From: Oscillospiraceae bacterium | GTDB lineage: Bacteria > Bacillota > Clostridia > Oscillospirales > Ruminococcaceae | Direction: 5' to 3' | Length of the DNA: 50,993 bases | Assembly (NCBI GenBank): GCA_022787085.1 | Contig: JALFVE010000003.1 | Coordinates: 1 to 50,993 of the forward strand | Shown: one piece after another, positions 9,004 to 16,698 of the stretch | Layout of the letters: every line of letters starts with the position of its first letter | Position numbering within the stretch: the first letter of the stretch is position 1 | Made by a program: the position numbers and the translations under genes | Notes under the pieces: model-generated | Database searches by the model: none | Told to the model about the DNA's origin: nothing | What the model saw: the letters and a program-made list of their open reading frames with translations, nothing else

Positions 9004-9780
9004 TCATTCACCGATGAATATCTTGTCAAACATTTCGCAGGGAACAGGCTTTGAGTAATAAAAGCCTTGTGCTGCGTCACAGCCGCAGCTGAAAAGAAAG
9101 TCTGCCTGATCTCTGGTTTCAACACCCTCTGCGATTATATCAAGCCCGATATCATTGGACATGGAAATGGTGTGGGAAATGATCTTTCTTCCTCTGTCCG
9201 ACTCCATAAACTCGGAAAGGAAGCCTCGGTCTATCTTCAGCACGTCAAACTGCGTGGTTTTAAGCATATTCAGTGAGGAATATCCCGAGCCGAAATCATC
9301 CATGAGCATGGTAAAGCCGTTTTCCTTGAATTTCTTCACGACGCTCTCAACGCCCTGTGCGTCCACAGATTCGGTTATCTCAAGCTCTAAAAGCTCAATG
9401 GGGATATCATATTTTTTCACCATCTCCTTGAGCACCTGTATGGACTCATCTCCGTTCAGATACTCCCGGGAAACATTGACCGAGATCGGAACGGGCTTTA
9501 CGCCCTTGTCCATCCATTCTCTTATCTTGCGGCACGCTTTTTCCCAGATGATACGGTCAAGCTTAACAATAAAGCCATTCTTTTCAAAAACGGGAACGAA
9601 ATCCGCAGGAGATATAACCCCCCTACGGGGATGGATCCATCTTGCGAGAGCCTCTGCGCCGATTATCCTGCCTGTGGAAATGCAGTATTTCGGCTGGAGA
9701 TACATTTTGAATTCATCGTTAAGGACAGCGTTGTACATATCCTCCTCGATTATCTGCTTATGAAGAATGTTGTTCATCAT
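9004..9780 (-). CDS. EAL-domain cyclic-di-GMP phosphodiesterase (C-terminal half of a split protein)
   Basis: Hydrolyses cyclic-di-GMP to pGpG. The 258-residue product is an essentially complete EAL domain and keeps the usual catalytic and metal residues: the EAL triad in GAEALARW, NVSREY, LEITES, DDFGSGYSSL, KIDRGF, AEGVET and QGFYYSKP. The upstream degenerate-GGDEF frame is in the same reading frame and ends only 12 codons earlier at a TGA (9817-9819). The two were therefore probably one 554-codon GGDEF-EAL protein. An AAGGA lies a few bases before the ATG-ATG at 9780/9777, so re-initiation could produce a stand-alone EAL protein. Confidence 0.85.
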   Translation of the reverse strand: MMNNILHKQIIEEDMYNAVLNDEFKMYLQPKYCISTGRIIGAEALARWIHPRRGVISPADFVPVFEKNGFIVKLDRIIWEKACRKIREWMDKGVKPVPISVNVSREYLNGDESIQVLKEMVKKYDIPIELLELEITESVDAQGVESVVKKFKENGFTMLMDDFGSGYSSLNMLKTTQFDVLKIDRGFLSEFMESDRGRKIISHTISMSNDIGLDIIAEGVETRDQADFLFSCGCDAAQGFYYSKPVPCEMFDKIFIGE

Positions 9781-9816
9781 ATAGTCCTTATAGAAGCAGA
9801 TATTCTGAAGGGCATT

Positions 9817-10668
9817 TCACTTTATGGATTTCCTTGCAACAGAGGCAAGATCGCCGTAATATCTTGTATGCCTGCTCCTGTCCGTTGCCTCGGATACTCC
9901 GAAGGTGAAGCGGTAATCCATTCCGTTGAAGCCGCTGAGCCTGCTTTCTATAATATGGATAAAGTCTATGATCTCCTGCTCATCCTCAAAGCAGGTCACT
10001 ACCATGAAAACGTCCGCAGTCAGGCGGCAGAAGGGCTGCTCCGGGGTGCAGATGATATGCATGGAATCATTGAAAAAGCGTATCAGCTCGTCCCCTGCTT
10101 CATTTCCGTAGGTCTGATTTATGAGCTTGAACCGCTCCACGTCAAACTGAATAAATGCAATCCTTTTATCGGGATTTCTATTTATAAGCTCTGCGATCAT
10201 TTTACTGTAAATGGCGGGGTCCTTATCCGAGGAAAAGCTGTCAACTATCTTACGGTCAAACTCTTCCTTCTGGGTGAAGGGACGGATATTCACAAGAACA
10301 GCGGTTATCCTGTCATTCTCGTCTCTCTGAAAGAGATTATAAATATGGCAGAAACGAAAATCCTCTTCATCGGAAAATCTCATCTTAACATCCAGAGGAA
10401 GTTCTCCATGCTTAATTCCCGACTCTATCCCCTCTTCAACGCTTGTGCGGAACACGTCGAACACGGGAAGGAACTGAGGGTCAATAAGCCCCTTCTCTCT
10501 GATATATTCATACGGATGGGTCACTCCATCAGCGATTATCTGCCTGCCGCCCATGTATATAACGGTTTTTTCCGTGCATTTCCAGAGGAAATGTGCAGTC
10601 TCAACATCGTTTTTGAAAATACTGTGTATAATATCCATATACTTCTCACTTTCATTAACGACATTCAT
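9817..10668 (-). CDS. PAS-like plus degenerate GGDEF protein (N-terminal half of a split GGDEF-EAL protein)
   Basis: A 283-residue frame. Residues about 60-125 look like a PAS-type sensory region and about 130-283 follow the GGDEF fold (IAFIQFDVERFKLINQTYG, then GDELIRFF). The signature GGDEF is replaced by TADVF in FCRLTADVFMVV, so cyclase activity is unlikely; a regulatory GTP-binding role is possible. It ends at TGA 9817-9819 just where GGDEF domains normally continue into the EAL linker, and the same frame stays open into the EAL gene. Either a recent nonsense mutation or a genuine split. GGTGAG precedes the ATG. Confidence 0.75.
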   Translation of the reverse strand: MNVVNESEKYMDIIHSIFKNDVETAHFLWKCTEKTVIYMGGRQIIADGVTHPYEYIREKGLIDPQFLPVFDVFRTSVEEGIESGIKHGELPLDVKMRFSDEEDFRFCHIYNLFQRDENDRITAVLVNIRPFTQKEEFDRKIVDSFSSDKDPAIYSKMIAELINRNPDKRIAFIQFDVERFKLINQTYGNEAGDELIRFFNDSMHIICTPEQPFCRLTADVFMVVTCFEDEQEIIDFIHIIESRLSGFNGMDYRFTFGVSEATDRSRHTRYYGDLASVARKSIK

Positions 10669-10704
10669 AGTCTCACCGCCCTGCGATCATCAAGTTTTTT
10701 AGTA

Positions 10705-10733
10705 ATTATATCATATTTTTCCATCGTTATCAA
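10705..10733 (-). promoter_or_regulatory. Promoter of the GGDEF/EAL genes
   Basis: Read on the minus strand, TTGATA (10728-10733) and TATAAT (10705-10710) are 17 bases apart with TGa before the -10. Confidence 0.75.
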
Positions 10734-10818
10734 GCAGATTTGTGTAATCTGTACATATTTCTATATTTTTCACAAAATAAAAGTTGCACATTAGTCAATA
10801 TGATTCATTAAACGTTTT

Positions 10819-10856
10819 AAAAAAGCGGCCCGCCCGAAAGGTTTCGGACGAACCGC
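10819..10856 (-). terminator. Terminator of the DAHP synthase gene
   Basis: On the minus strand a long GC-rich stem of up to 15 bp with three G-T pairs (10825-10856) is followed by six T residues. Confidence 0.9.
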
Positions 10857-10870
10857 AGGAAGATCAATGC

Positions 10871-11902
10871 TTACAGCTGATCTGCAATGCTCAGAATAAG
10901 CTTTTCGGACTTCTCCCAGCCAAGGCAGGGGTCTGTGATGGACTTGCCGTAGGTTCCTTCTTCAACCTTCTGGCAGCCGTCCTCAATGTAGCTTTCGATC
11001 ATGAAGCCCTTGACAATGCTGCGGATATCGTTATTGTGACGGCAGCTGTGGAGGACTTCGTTGCATATCCTGATCTGCTCAAGATACTGCTTGTTGGAGT
11101 TTGCATGGTTTGCGTCGATGATAACTGCCATGTTCTCCAGATTCTTTGCAGAGTACATATCATAAAGACGGACAAGGTCCTCGTAATGGTAGTTGGGATG
11201 AGAGTTGCCGTGCTTATCCACATAGCCTCTGAGGATCGCATGAGTAAGGGGGTTGCCCTTGCTGCGTGCCTCCCAGCCTCTGTAAAGGAATGTATGCTGA
11301 GACTGAGCGGCAATAATTGAATTGAGCATAACCGAATAATCGCCGCTGGTAGGGTTCTTCATGCCCACGGGAACCATAAGTCCGCTGGCGGTGAGACGGT
11401 GCTGCTGATTCTCAACGGAACGTGCGCCCACTGCAACATAGGAAAGAATATCGGAAAGATATCTGTGATTCTCGGGATAGAGCATTTCATCGGCGCAGGC
11501 AAGACCTGTTTCGGTAAGCGCCTTTGTATGGAGCTTTCTGATGGAAATAAGTCCCTCAAGCATATCCTCTGCCTTGGTGGGGTCGGGCTGATGTACCATG
11601 CCCTTATAGCCCTGACCTGTGGTGCGTGGCTTATTTGTGTAAATTCTGGGGATAATGATTATCTTATCCTTGACCTGCTCTTGGACCTTTGCAAGGCGGC
11701 AGACATAATCAAGAACGCTGTCCTCCCTGTCTGCGGAGCAGGGACCGATAATAAGCAGGAATTTATCCGACTTGCCTGTGAAAACGTCTGCTATCTCTGC
11801 GTCACGCTGAGCCTTTATCTTTTTGACCTCTTCGGGAACGGGAAACTGCTCCTTTATCTCCTTGGGAATGGGCAGCTTTCTGACGAAATCCATATTCATC
11901 AT
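10871..11902 (-). CDS. aroF: 3-deoxy-7-phosphoheptulonate (DAHP) synthase, class I
   Basis: First step of the shikimate pathway: condenses phosphoenolpyruvate and erythrose 4-phosphate to DAHP. The 343-residue product has the AroFGH-type signatures IGPCSADRE, RIYTNKPRTTGQGYKG (phosphate and PEP binding), ARSVENQQHR, GMKNPTSGD and the metal-binding DANHANS. The start at 11902 is preferred because AAAGGAG (11914-11920) lies 11 bases before it. An ATG ten codons further upstream has no ribosome binding site. The gene stands alone between its own promoter and terminator. The inhibitor specificity (Phe, Tyr or Trp) cannot be judged from the motifs. Confidence 0.93.
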   Translation of the reverse strand: MMNMDFVRKLPIPKEIKEQFPVPEEVKKIKAQRDAEIADVFTGKSDKFLLIIGPCSADREDSVLDYVCRLAKVQEQVKDKIIIIPRIYTNKPRTTGQGYKGMVHQPDPTKAEDMLEGLISIRKLHTKALTETGLACADEMLYPENHRYLSDILSYVAVGARSVENQQHRLTASGLMVPVGMKNPTSGDYSVMLNSIIAAQSQHTFLYRGWEARSKGNPLTHAILRGYVDKHGNSHPNYHYEDLVRLYDMYSAKNLENMAVIIDANHANSNKQYLEQIRICNEVLHSCRHNNDIRSIVKGFMIESYIEDGCQKVEEGTYGKSITDPCLGWEKSEKLILSIADQL

Positions 11903-12006
11903 AGCTAATAATACTCCTTTTTTCCGCTTCATTTTACGGGAATTAAATTTTATGTATATGTACCGAAAGATTTTATTGCTTTAAAGTACGATATATCCAC
12001 TTTGAC

Positions 12007-12035
12007 ATTATATCATATAAAATTATGTTTGTCAA
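12007..12035 (-). promoter_or_regulatory. Promoter of aroF
   Basis: On the minus strand a perfect TTGACA (12030-12035) and TATAAT (12007-12012) are 17 bases apart with TGa before the -10. It gives a leader of about 95-100 nt in which no T-box or leader peptide was recognised. Confidence 0.85.
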
Positions 12036-12203
12036 GAAAAAATCAGAATTTATCCTATGATTTGCGAAATTATTTTCTGTAATGCTGTTCGAGGATTCAG
12101 AAGGATATTTTTTTTGGGGATATAATATGTATATTTTTTTGTTTGATATCAATAAACACACAAGAACTTATTTGTGAAAATCTACAAACAGAATAAATTT
12201 CTA

Positions 12204-12232
12204 TTGACAACGGACATAATCGGTGTTATAGT
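12204..12232 (+). promoter_or_regulatory. Promoter of the GntR-ABC operon
   Basis: TTGACA (12204-12209), a 17-nt spacer and TATAGT (12227-12232). The -10 overlaps the inverted repeat described next. Confidence 0.8.
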
Positions 12233-12252
12233 TAGTTACACAAGTAATTAAC
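12231..12252. promoter_or_regulatory. Candidate autoregulatory operator of the GntR/YtrA protein
   Basis: Inverted repeat GTTAGTTAC-ACAA-GTAATTAAC (eight of nine arm bases pair) overlaps the -10 and start of transcription. YtrA-type repressors typically bind such sites to silence their own ABC operon, so autorepression is the likely use. Confidence 0.6.
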
Positions 12253-12275
12253 CAATAATCTAAGGAGGTGCTGCA

Positions 12276-12647
12276 ATGTATCTAAATCTTGACGGTGAAA
12301 AGCCGATCTATGTTCAGATGGCGGAATGGATAGAGGAAAATATTATTTCGGGGACATTTCCCGAGGAATCGCAGATACCGTCCACCACAGAAATCTCGGC
12401 AAAGTACAAGATCAATCCCGCAACTGCGCTGAAGGGCGTCAATATTTTGGTCGACAAGGGCATAATTTACAAGAAAAGGGGTCTGGGTATGTTTGTTTGC
12501 AAGGGTGCTGAGGAAAAGCTCCGCAGCGAAAGAAAACAGGAATTTTTCGAGAAATTCGTTAAGTCGCTGCTCAGTGAGGCTGAAAAGCTGAACATTACCA
12601 AAAAAGAGATCATCGACATGATAGAGAAGGGTTGTGAAGGAAAATGA
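12276..12647 (+). CDS. GntR-family regulator, YtrA subfamily
   Basis: A 123-residue cytosolic repressor. Residues 8-75 form the GntR winged helix (PIYVQMAEWIEENIISG, then STTEISAKYKINPATALKG). A short two-helix tail of about 45 residues replaces the large ligand domain, the hallmark of the YtrA group that regulates adjacent ABC transporters. A full AAGGAGGTG site (12262-12270) precedes the ATG. Its stop overlaps the start of the ATPase gene by ATGA, so they are translationally coupled. Confidence 0.9.
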   Translation: MYLNLDGEKPIYVQMAEWIEENIISGTFPEESQIPSTTEISAKYKINPATALKGVNILVDKGIIYKKRGLGMFVCKGAEEKLRSERKQEFFEKFVKSLLSEAEKLNITKKEIIDMIEKGCEGK

Positions 12648-13495
12648 GCGTTATTGAGATAAAGAATGTTTCCAAAAGCTTCGGCAGCAACAAGGCGTTA
12701 AGCGATGTGAGCCTTACCTTGAAGGAAAACTGTATTTACGGGCTTCTCGGCAGAAACGGCGCAGGAAAATCTACCCTGATGAACATTATCTGCAATCGCT
12801 TATTTGCGGACAGCGGCGAGATACTCATTGACGGCGAGCCTAACAGAGAAAACGACAAGGCTCTGGGAAAGCTCCATATGATGAGCGAGCATCTTCTTTA
12901 TACGCCTTCGATCAGAGTTTCGGAAATGTTCAAGACCGCAGCCTGCTTTTACCCCGAGTATGACATGGAATATGCCCTGAAGCTCTGCGAAGAATACAAG
13001 CTGAGCACCAAGACAAAGCTCCAGAAGCTCTCCACAGGCTACCGCTCCATTGCAAAGATAATAAATGCTCTCGCCTGCAATGCTCAGGTGGTATTCTTTG
13101 ACGAGCCTGTTCTGGGACTGGACGCAAATCACAGGGATATGTTCTACAGGCAGGCTATCGAGAAATACAACGCCCGCCCCGCAACCTTTGTAATGTCAAC
13201 TCATCTTATCGAGGAAGCGGCGGGAATGATCGAAAGAGCTGTTGTTATCAAGGAAGGCAGGCTTCTTCTTGACGAGGATGCAGAAACCATACGCTCCATG
13301 GGCTACAGCGTTTCGGGAAAGGCAAGCCTTGTGGATGAATTTATCAAGGACAGAGAGGTCATGTCCGAGGATATTCTCGGAGGACTTAAAACCGCTTACA
13401 TAAATGGCAACCGCTTCAATACGGATATCCCTCCCGAGCTTGAAGTTCAGCCCATGAACCTCCAGACAATGTTTATTCATCTTACAAATTCATAA
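12644..13495 (+). CDS. ABC transporter ATP-binding protein
   Basis: A 283-residue ATPase subunit that powers export or resistance through the adjacent membrane protein. It has Walker A GRNGAGKST (near residue 39), a signature written LSTGYRS rather than LSGGQ, Walker B VVFFDEP with D-loop LGLDA, and the switch histidine in STHLIEE. The order and size fit the YtrB-like group found next to YtrA repressors. It sits second in the operon, overlapping the regulator by four bases and 18 bases from the permease. The substrate is unknown; cell-envelope stress or antibiotic extrusion is typical of this group. Confidence 0.9.
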   Translation: MSVIEIKNVSKSFGSNKALSDVSLTLKENCIYGLLGRNGAGKSTLMNIICNRLFADSGEILIDGEPNRENDKALGKLHMMSEHLLYTPSIRVSEMFKTAACFYPEYDMEYALKLCEEYKLSTKTKLQKLSTGYRSIAKIINALACNAQVVFFDEPVLGLDANHRDMFYRQAIEKYNARPATFVMSTHLIEEAAGMIERAVVIKEGRLLLDEDAETIRSMGYSVSGKASLVDEFIKDREVMSEDILGGLKTAYINGNRFNTDIPPELEVQPMNLQTMFIHLTNS

Positions 13496-13513
13496 TGAAA
13501 GGACTGACCTTAA

Positions 13514-14290
13514 ATGACTAAGCACAGTTTTGTATCTTCATATAAATATCAGCTGCGCAGGATCATTCTGCTTCCAATACTTACCGTTATCGCAATCATT
13601 GTTTTTATGCTCTTGTTCACAGGCTTCATAAATTACAGCTTTGACGGCGTATTTTCCCTTGCAAAGGGCGGAGCTGTTTGGCTGGACGCTCTTGCGGGAC
13701 TTATGCTTTTATTGTTCGGCGGATGTTTTTGCCATGAGTTTCTGAACACAGGTGCGGCAAACGGCGTTTCACGCACAACTACAGTCATTGCTTCGGCAGC
13801 TTCCTTCTTTACAAGCTCCGCTGCCTGCTCTGCATTTATTTCGGTGGTATCTCCCCTCCTGAGCCTTTTGTGCAAAGAATCGGCTGATTACTGGTTTCTG
13901 GAGATAATGTACGGAACAAGGAAATTTTTCCAATTTTACGGTGAAAATCCATTTGTTGTAAGGATCAGATTCTTTGTGATGTGCACATTCATGCTGTTTT
14001 TCTGCTCTATGTTCGGCTTTGCTGTGATGGCAATATTTTATAAGCTGTCAAAAAGATGCTCCACAATTGTATTTACGGCTATCGCAATTTTTCTTGTATT
14101 CGGTTATCCTGTGTCAAATGCATTTTTATCTCAAAGAGGCATTGATCTGGATGAAAAGCTGGAAGCACTGTTTGAAGCATGGTGCAGACTGTTCGGAATG
14201 GCTCATGTCAACGGAAGTCAGGCAGGTAACTGCGTGCAGGGCGCTTTGATAATGGTGATATTCTCCGCTGTGTTCGTATTTATCGCATAG
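13514..14290 (+). CDS. ABC transporter permease, probably truncated at the C-terminus
   Basis: A 258-residue polytopic membrane protein with about six hydrophobic segments, starting after a basic N-terminus (SYKYQLRRI). It is the membrane partner of the ATPase immediately upstream; GAAAGGA precedes the ATG. The frame ends at TAG 14288-14290 inside the last membrane segment (IFSAVFVFIA). The same frame then continues for 16 codons with LFVRRSGVKPAP, a typical positively charged cytosolic end, before TGA 14339-14341. This suggests a single-base nonsense change (for example TGG to TAG) that removes the final residues. Confidence 0.75.
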   Translation: MTKHSFVSSYKYQLRRIILLPILTVIAIIVFMLLFTGFINYSFDGVFSLAKGGAVWLDALAGLMLLLFGGCFCHEFLNTGAANGVSRTTTVIASAASFFTSSAACSAFISVVSPLLSLLCKESADYWFLEIMYGTRKFFQFYGENPFVVRIRFFVMCTFMLFFCSMFGFAVMAIFYKLSKRCSTIVFTAIAIFLVFGYPVSNAFLSQRGIDLDEKLEALFEAWCRLFGMAHVNGSQAGNCVQGALIMVIFSAVFVFIA

Positions 14291-14363
14291 CTGTTTGTCC
14301 GCCGTTCGGGCGTTAAGCCCGCTCCTATCAGGGGCGAATGATTTGGGAAGGGGGTAAAGGAAT

Positions 14364-14945
14364 ATGAAAATAAAAATGCTTATTCCCCTGCTGTTATCGG
14401 TCACAGCTTTATCCGCCTGCGCCGAGATACCGCCTGTCAGAGAGCCGGTTCCCATCGAGCAGCAGAGTATCGTCACACCCTCCGGGGACGGCTGGACTGC
14501 GGCTGAGCTTATGAGCGCAACGTATTTTGAGGGTATTGAGCTTTGTTATCCCCTGACACTGAGAGATTTCGGCTCGGGATATACCTTAGATTACAGCTGG
14601 CAGGATGATGACGGAACAAGGACTCATTACCTTGTTGATGACTTTTTTTCATTGGAAGCGCTTGCATATATTAACTTTGAGCATAATGATGAAATGATAT
14701 CCGCAGATGAAGAGATCAAAGCAATGGCTGTTTACCATGACAATATTTCGGTCAACGGTCTGAAAATCGCAGCAGCCGAAGCAGATGTTGAAGGTATCCT
14801 TGGAACTCCCGACGTAATTGATGATCTGAATGAGTTTACCAAAAGATATATTTACTGCGACAAGGAGACGGGAAAGGCTTTTCTTTACATATTTGTCGGC
14901 ACAGAGGGAAAAAAAGTCACAGGCTTCGGATTTATACTGAAATAA
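14364..14945 (+). CDS. Lipoprotein A of a tandem paralogous pair
   Basis: A 193-residue predicted lipoprotein with a short signal peptide ending in the lipobox LSAC (Cys19). The mature N-terminus (AEIPPVREPVP, then GDGWTAAEL) is almost the same as that of the next gene, and the C-terminal thirds match in pattern (LGTPD, YIYxDxESGK-like). No catalytic motif or named domain was recognised. It follows the ABC operon by about 70 bases without an obvious terminator, so it may be cotranscribed and act at the cell surface with that transporter. Confidence 0.72.
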   Translation: MKIKMLIPLLLSVTALSACAEIPPVREPVPIEQQSIVTPSGDGWTAAELMSATYFEGIELCYPLTLRDFGSGYTLDYSWQDDDGTRTHYLVDDFFSLEALAYINFEHNDEMISADEEIKAMAVYHDNISVNGLKIAAAEADVEGILGTPDVIDDLNEFTKRYIYCDKETGKAFLYIFVGTEGKKVTGFGFILK

Positions 14946-14966
14946 AAAGGAAAGGTGGCATTACCA

Positions 14967-15572
14967 ATGAAACTGCTTATTTCCCTGCTGGCGGCGGCTC
15001 TGACACTTTCCGCCTGTGCAGATATTCCTCCAGTCAAGGAACCTGTGCCGAAGGAGCAGCAGGTCATTATTTCTCCTCCCGAGGGCGGCTGGACTGCCGT
15101 GGAGCTTCTGAGCCATTCATATGTAAATGATGTTCAGCTTGAATATCCGCTTACAATGCGGAGCCTTGGCTCGGGTTTTTCAAGTATGGGGCTATATTCA
15201 CTCCATCAGAATTATCAGTCCGGCAATCTTTGGTATGATCTTGATTATGAATATTCGTATAATGAAGTTGATATGCCGTTTGATTTATTCTCCGTTTCTT
15301 ATGGCAGAGATGTTGATGACCCGACTCCCGACGAAGAGATATCCGAAATTAGATTTTATTCGGAGTTTATTTCAATTAACGGAGTCAAGTATTCCACTCC
15401 CGTAAGTGACATCGAAAAATATCTCGGAAAGCCCGATGATATCGTTGAAAATGATAATGGCAATTTTGTCAGCTATATTTATAATGACAGAGAAAGCGGT
15501 AAGGAGCAAATTAGTATATCATTCGCAAAAGAGAAAATGACGGCAAGAAATATAAAAATATCATTAAAATGA
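14967..15572 (+). CDS. Lipoprotein B of a tandem paralogous pair
   Basis: A 201-residue predicted lipoprotein with a signal peptide and lipobox LSAC. It is a diverged duplicate of the preceding gene, sharing the PPVxEPVPxEQQ and GGWTAxELLS segments and a similar C-terminal fold, but with a different central part rich in Tyr, Asp and Ser. A GTG four codons upstream was rejected; AAGGAAAGG before the ATG at 14967 supports the chosen start. Function unknown. A strong terminator follows. Confidence 0.72.
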   Translation: MKLLISLLAAALTLSACADIPPVKEPVPKEQQVIISPPEGGWTAVELLSHSYVNDVQLEYPLTMRSLGSGFSSMGLYSLHQNYQSGNLWYDLDYEYSYNEVDMPFDLFSVSYGRDVDDPTPDEEISEIRFYSEFISINGVKYSTPVSDIEKYLGKPDDIVENDNGNFVSYIYNDRESGKEQISISFAKEKMTARNIKISLK

Positions 15573-15576
15573 GAAA

Positions 15577-15615
15577 CGGCAGGCTTTCATCTCGGAAAGT
15601 CTGCCGCATTTTTTT
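15577..15615 (+). terminator. Terminator after the lipoprotein pair
   Basis: A 12-bp stem (CGGCAGGCTTTC with GAAAGTCTGCCG, one G-T pair) is followed by CA and seven T residues. Confidence 0.92.
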
Positions 15616-15618
15616 GAT

Positions 15619-16437
15619 TTATTCCGTTTCCTCGGGAGCTTCTCTCTCGGGGATCTCAATGTTAAGCTGTGATTTTAAATTGTCTATCTGATACTGCAGA
15701 TCGTCGATCTGAGCCGCATATGCAGCTTCCTTTTCAGCCTGCTTCTTTTCAAGCTTGAAGGTGTTTGCAAGGCTTATGGTGTAGAGAGCGGTCACGATAA
15801 CGGCAAAGGCGGTAAGTCCTGCGGTGAGTGGATTGAGCCAGCCCTTTTTCTCCTCTTTCTCGGTGATAAAGGGAGCTATTCCTGTATGAGCGAGCGCCTT
15901 TGAAAGCGCAAAATAAAGCGGAATAGCAATTACGCAGGCAAGAACGCCGTTTATAGTAGAGGTGAGGGCGTTCACGCTTGTGAGCTTCAATGCAACCGAT
16001 ACAGGCTCGCCCAGAAGCAGCTGGCTGATAAAGGTCTTGAGCAGATACAAAACAATATATACAAGCTGTCCTGCAACCGCTGCGAGGATAACCGAGGTCT
16101 TTTCATTGCTTACGCCGTGCTTTCTAAGATGCCCTGCGGTAAAGCCCATGGCAAATTTTGAAAAGAATGTATATGGTGCGGAAACGATATATACAGGGTC
16201 AAACAGGTCGAAAAGCGCTGCGCCTATTCCCGAGGCAAGTCCGCCTTTAAGTCTGCCGAAAAGAAGTCCTGCCAGCAGGCACATGGAATTTCCAAGATGT
16301 ATTCTTGTTACAAGTCCGCCGTTGGGTATCTTTATCTGCAGATAATTTCCCGCATATACAAGAGCCGCCATAAGTCCCACTATTACAAGGGAATAAAGCT
16401 TGTTATTCCGCTGTGAGGATATTGTTTTTTCTGACAT
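15619..16437 (-). CDS. ECF transporter S component-like membrane protein
   Basis: A 272-residue membrane protein resembling substrate-capture (S) subunits of energy-coupling-factor vitamin transporters. About six hydrophobic helices span residues 12-215, with an S-component-like stretch LGNSMCLLAGLLFGRLKGG and a conserved-looking loop DLFDPVY. Unusually, a charged coiled-coil tail of about 50 residues (LEKKQAEKEAA, then QIDDLQYQIDNLKSQ) follows the last helix. The start at 16437 has GGAGGT (16444-16449) seven bases upstream; an in-frame ATG seven codons earlier lacks a site. No EcfA or EcfT gene is in the window, so it would use shared energising subunits. Substrate unknown. Confidence 0.78.
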   Translation of the reverse strand: MSEKTISSQRNNKLYSLVIVGLMAALVYAGNYLQIKIPNGGLVTRIHLGNSMCLLAGLLFGRLKGGLASGIGAALFDLFDPVYIVSAPYTFFSKFAMGFTAGHLRKHGVSNEKTSVILAAVAGQLVYIVLYLLKTFISQLLLGEPVSVALKLTSVNALTSTINGVLACVIAIPLYFALSKALAHTGIAPFITEKEEKKGWLNPLTAGLTAFAVIVTALYTISLANTFKLEKKQAEKEAAYAAQIDDLQYQIDNLKSQLNIEIPEREAPEETE

Positions 16438-16488
16438 GATATTACCTCCGAATTTCATTTTTCGTATATCATATTACTCCTATAGGAT

Positions 16489-16514
16489 AAAAAAATCAAT
16501 TCTGAAAAGAATTG
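16489..16514 (-). promoter_or_regulatory. Leader hairpin with T run upstream of the ECF S gene
   Basis: On the minus strand CAATTC-TTTTCA-GAATTG is followed by A and seven T residues. It sits in the predicted leader about 50 nt before the start codon, so it could be an intrinsic attenuator. The stem is only six AT-rich pairs. Confidence 0.45.
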
Positions 16515-16554
16515 GAAACAAATGCCCCGAAATGTGCAGGGTGTACTATTTATA

Positions 16555-16582
16555 ATTATATATTCTTTGATATTTTTATCAA
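16555..16582 (-). promoter_or_regulatory. Promoter of the ECF S gene
   Basis: On the minus strand TTGATA (16577-16582) and TATAAT (16555-16560) are 16 bases apart. It predicts a leader of about 110 nt. Confidence 0.6.
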
Positions 16583-16610
16583 TACAAACAAAAATATTTT
16601 TAAAAAAATG

Positions 16611-16660
16611 AAGAAAAATCCCCTTCCGCGAAAATTTGCACATTTCTTCGCAGAGGGGAT
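16611..16660 (-). terminator. Terminator of the substrate-binding lipoprotein gene
   Basis: On the minus strand an ATCCCCT...AGGGGAT stem with an inner TGCGAA/TTCGCG part and one bulge is followed by TTTTTCTTC. Confidence 0.8.
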
Positions 16661-16698
16661 GCTTCAAACATATGCAATATGCCGATATAGCAAATTAA

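Larger units (their letters stand above)
11903..12275. other. Intergenic region between aroF and the GntR operon
   Basis: A 373-bp AT-rich divergent region. It contains the aroF promoter and about 100 nt of leader, and the promoter and operator of the GntR operon. No coding frame or recognisable RNA was seen in the central part (12036-12203), only a short TTGATATCAA palindrome and an isolated TATAAT near 12121. Confidence 0.7.

Noticed and set aside
9817-9819. Selenocysteine at the in-frame TGA of the GGDEF-EAL protein
   Set aside because: The position is an inter-domain linker with no catalytic role for Cys, and no SECIS-like hairpin was seen just downstream; a nonsense change is simpler.
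16459-16560. preQ1, THF or TPP riboswitch before the ECF S gene
   Set aside because: None of the conserved core sequences I know for these classes is present; only unassigned hairpins are reported.
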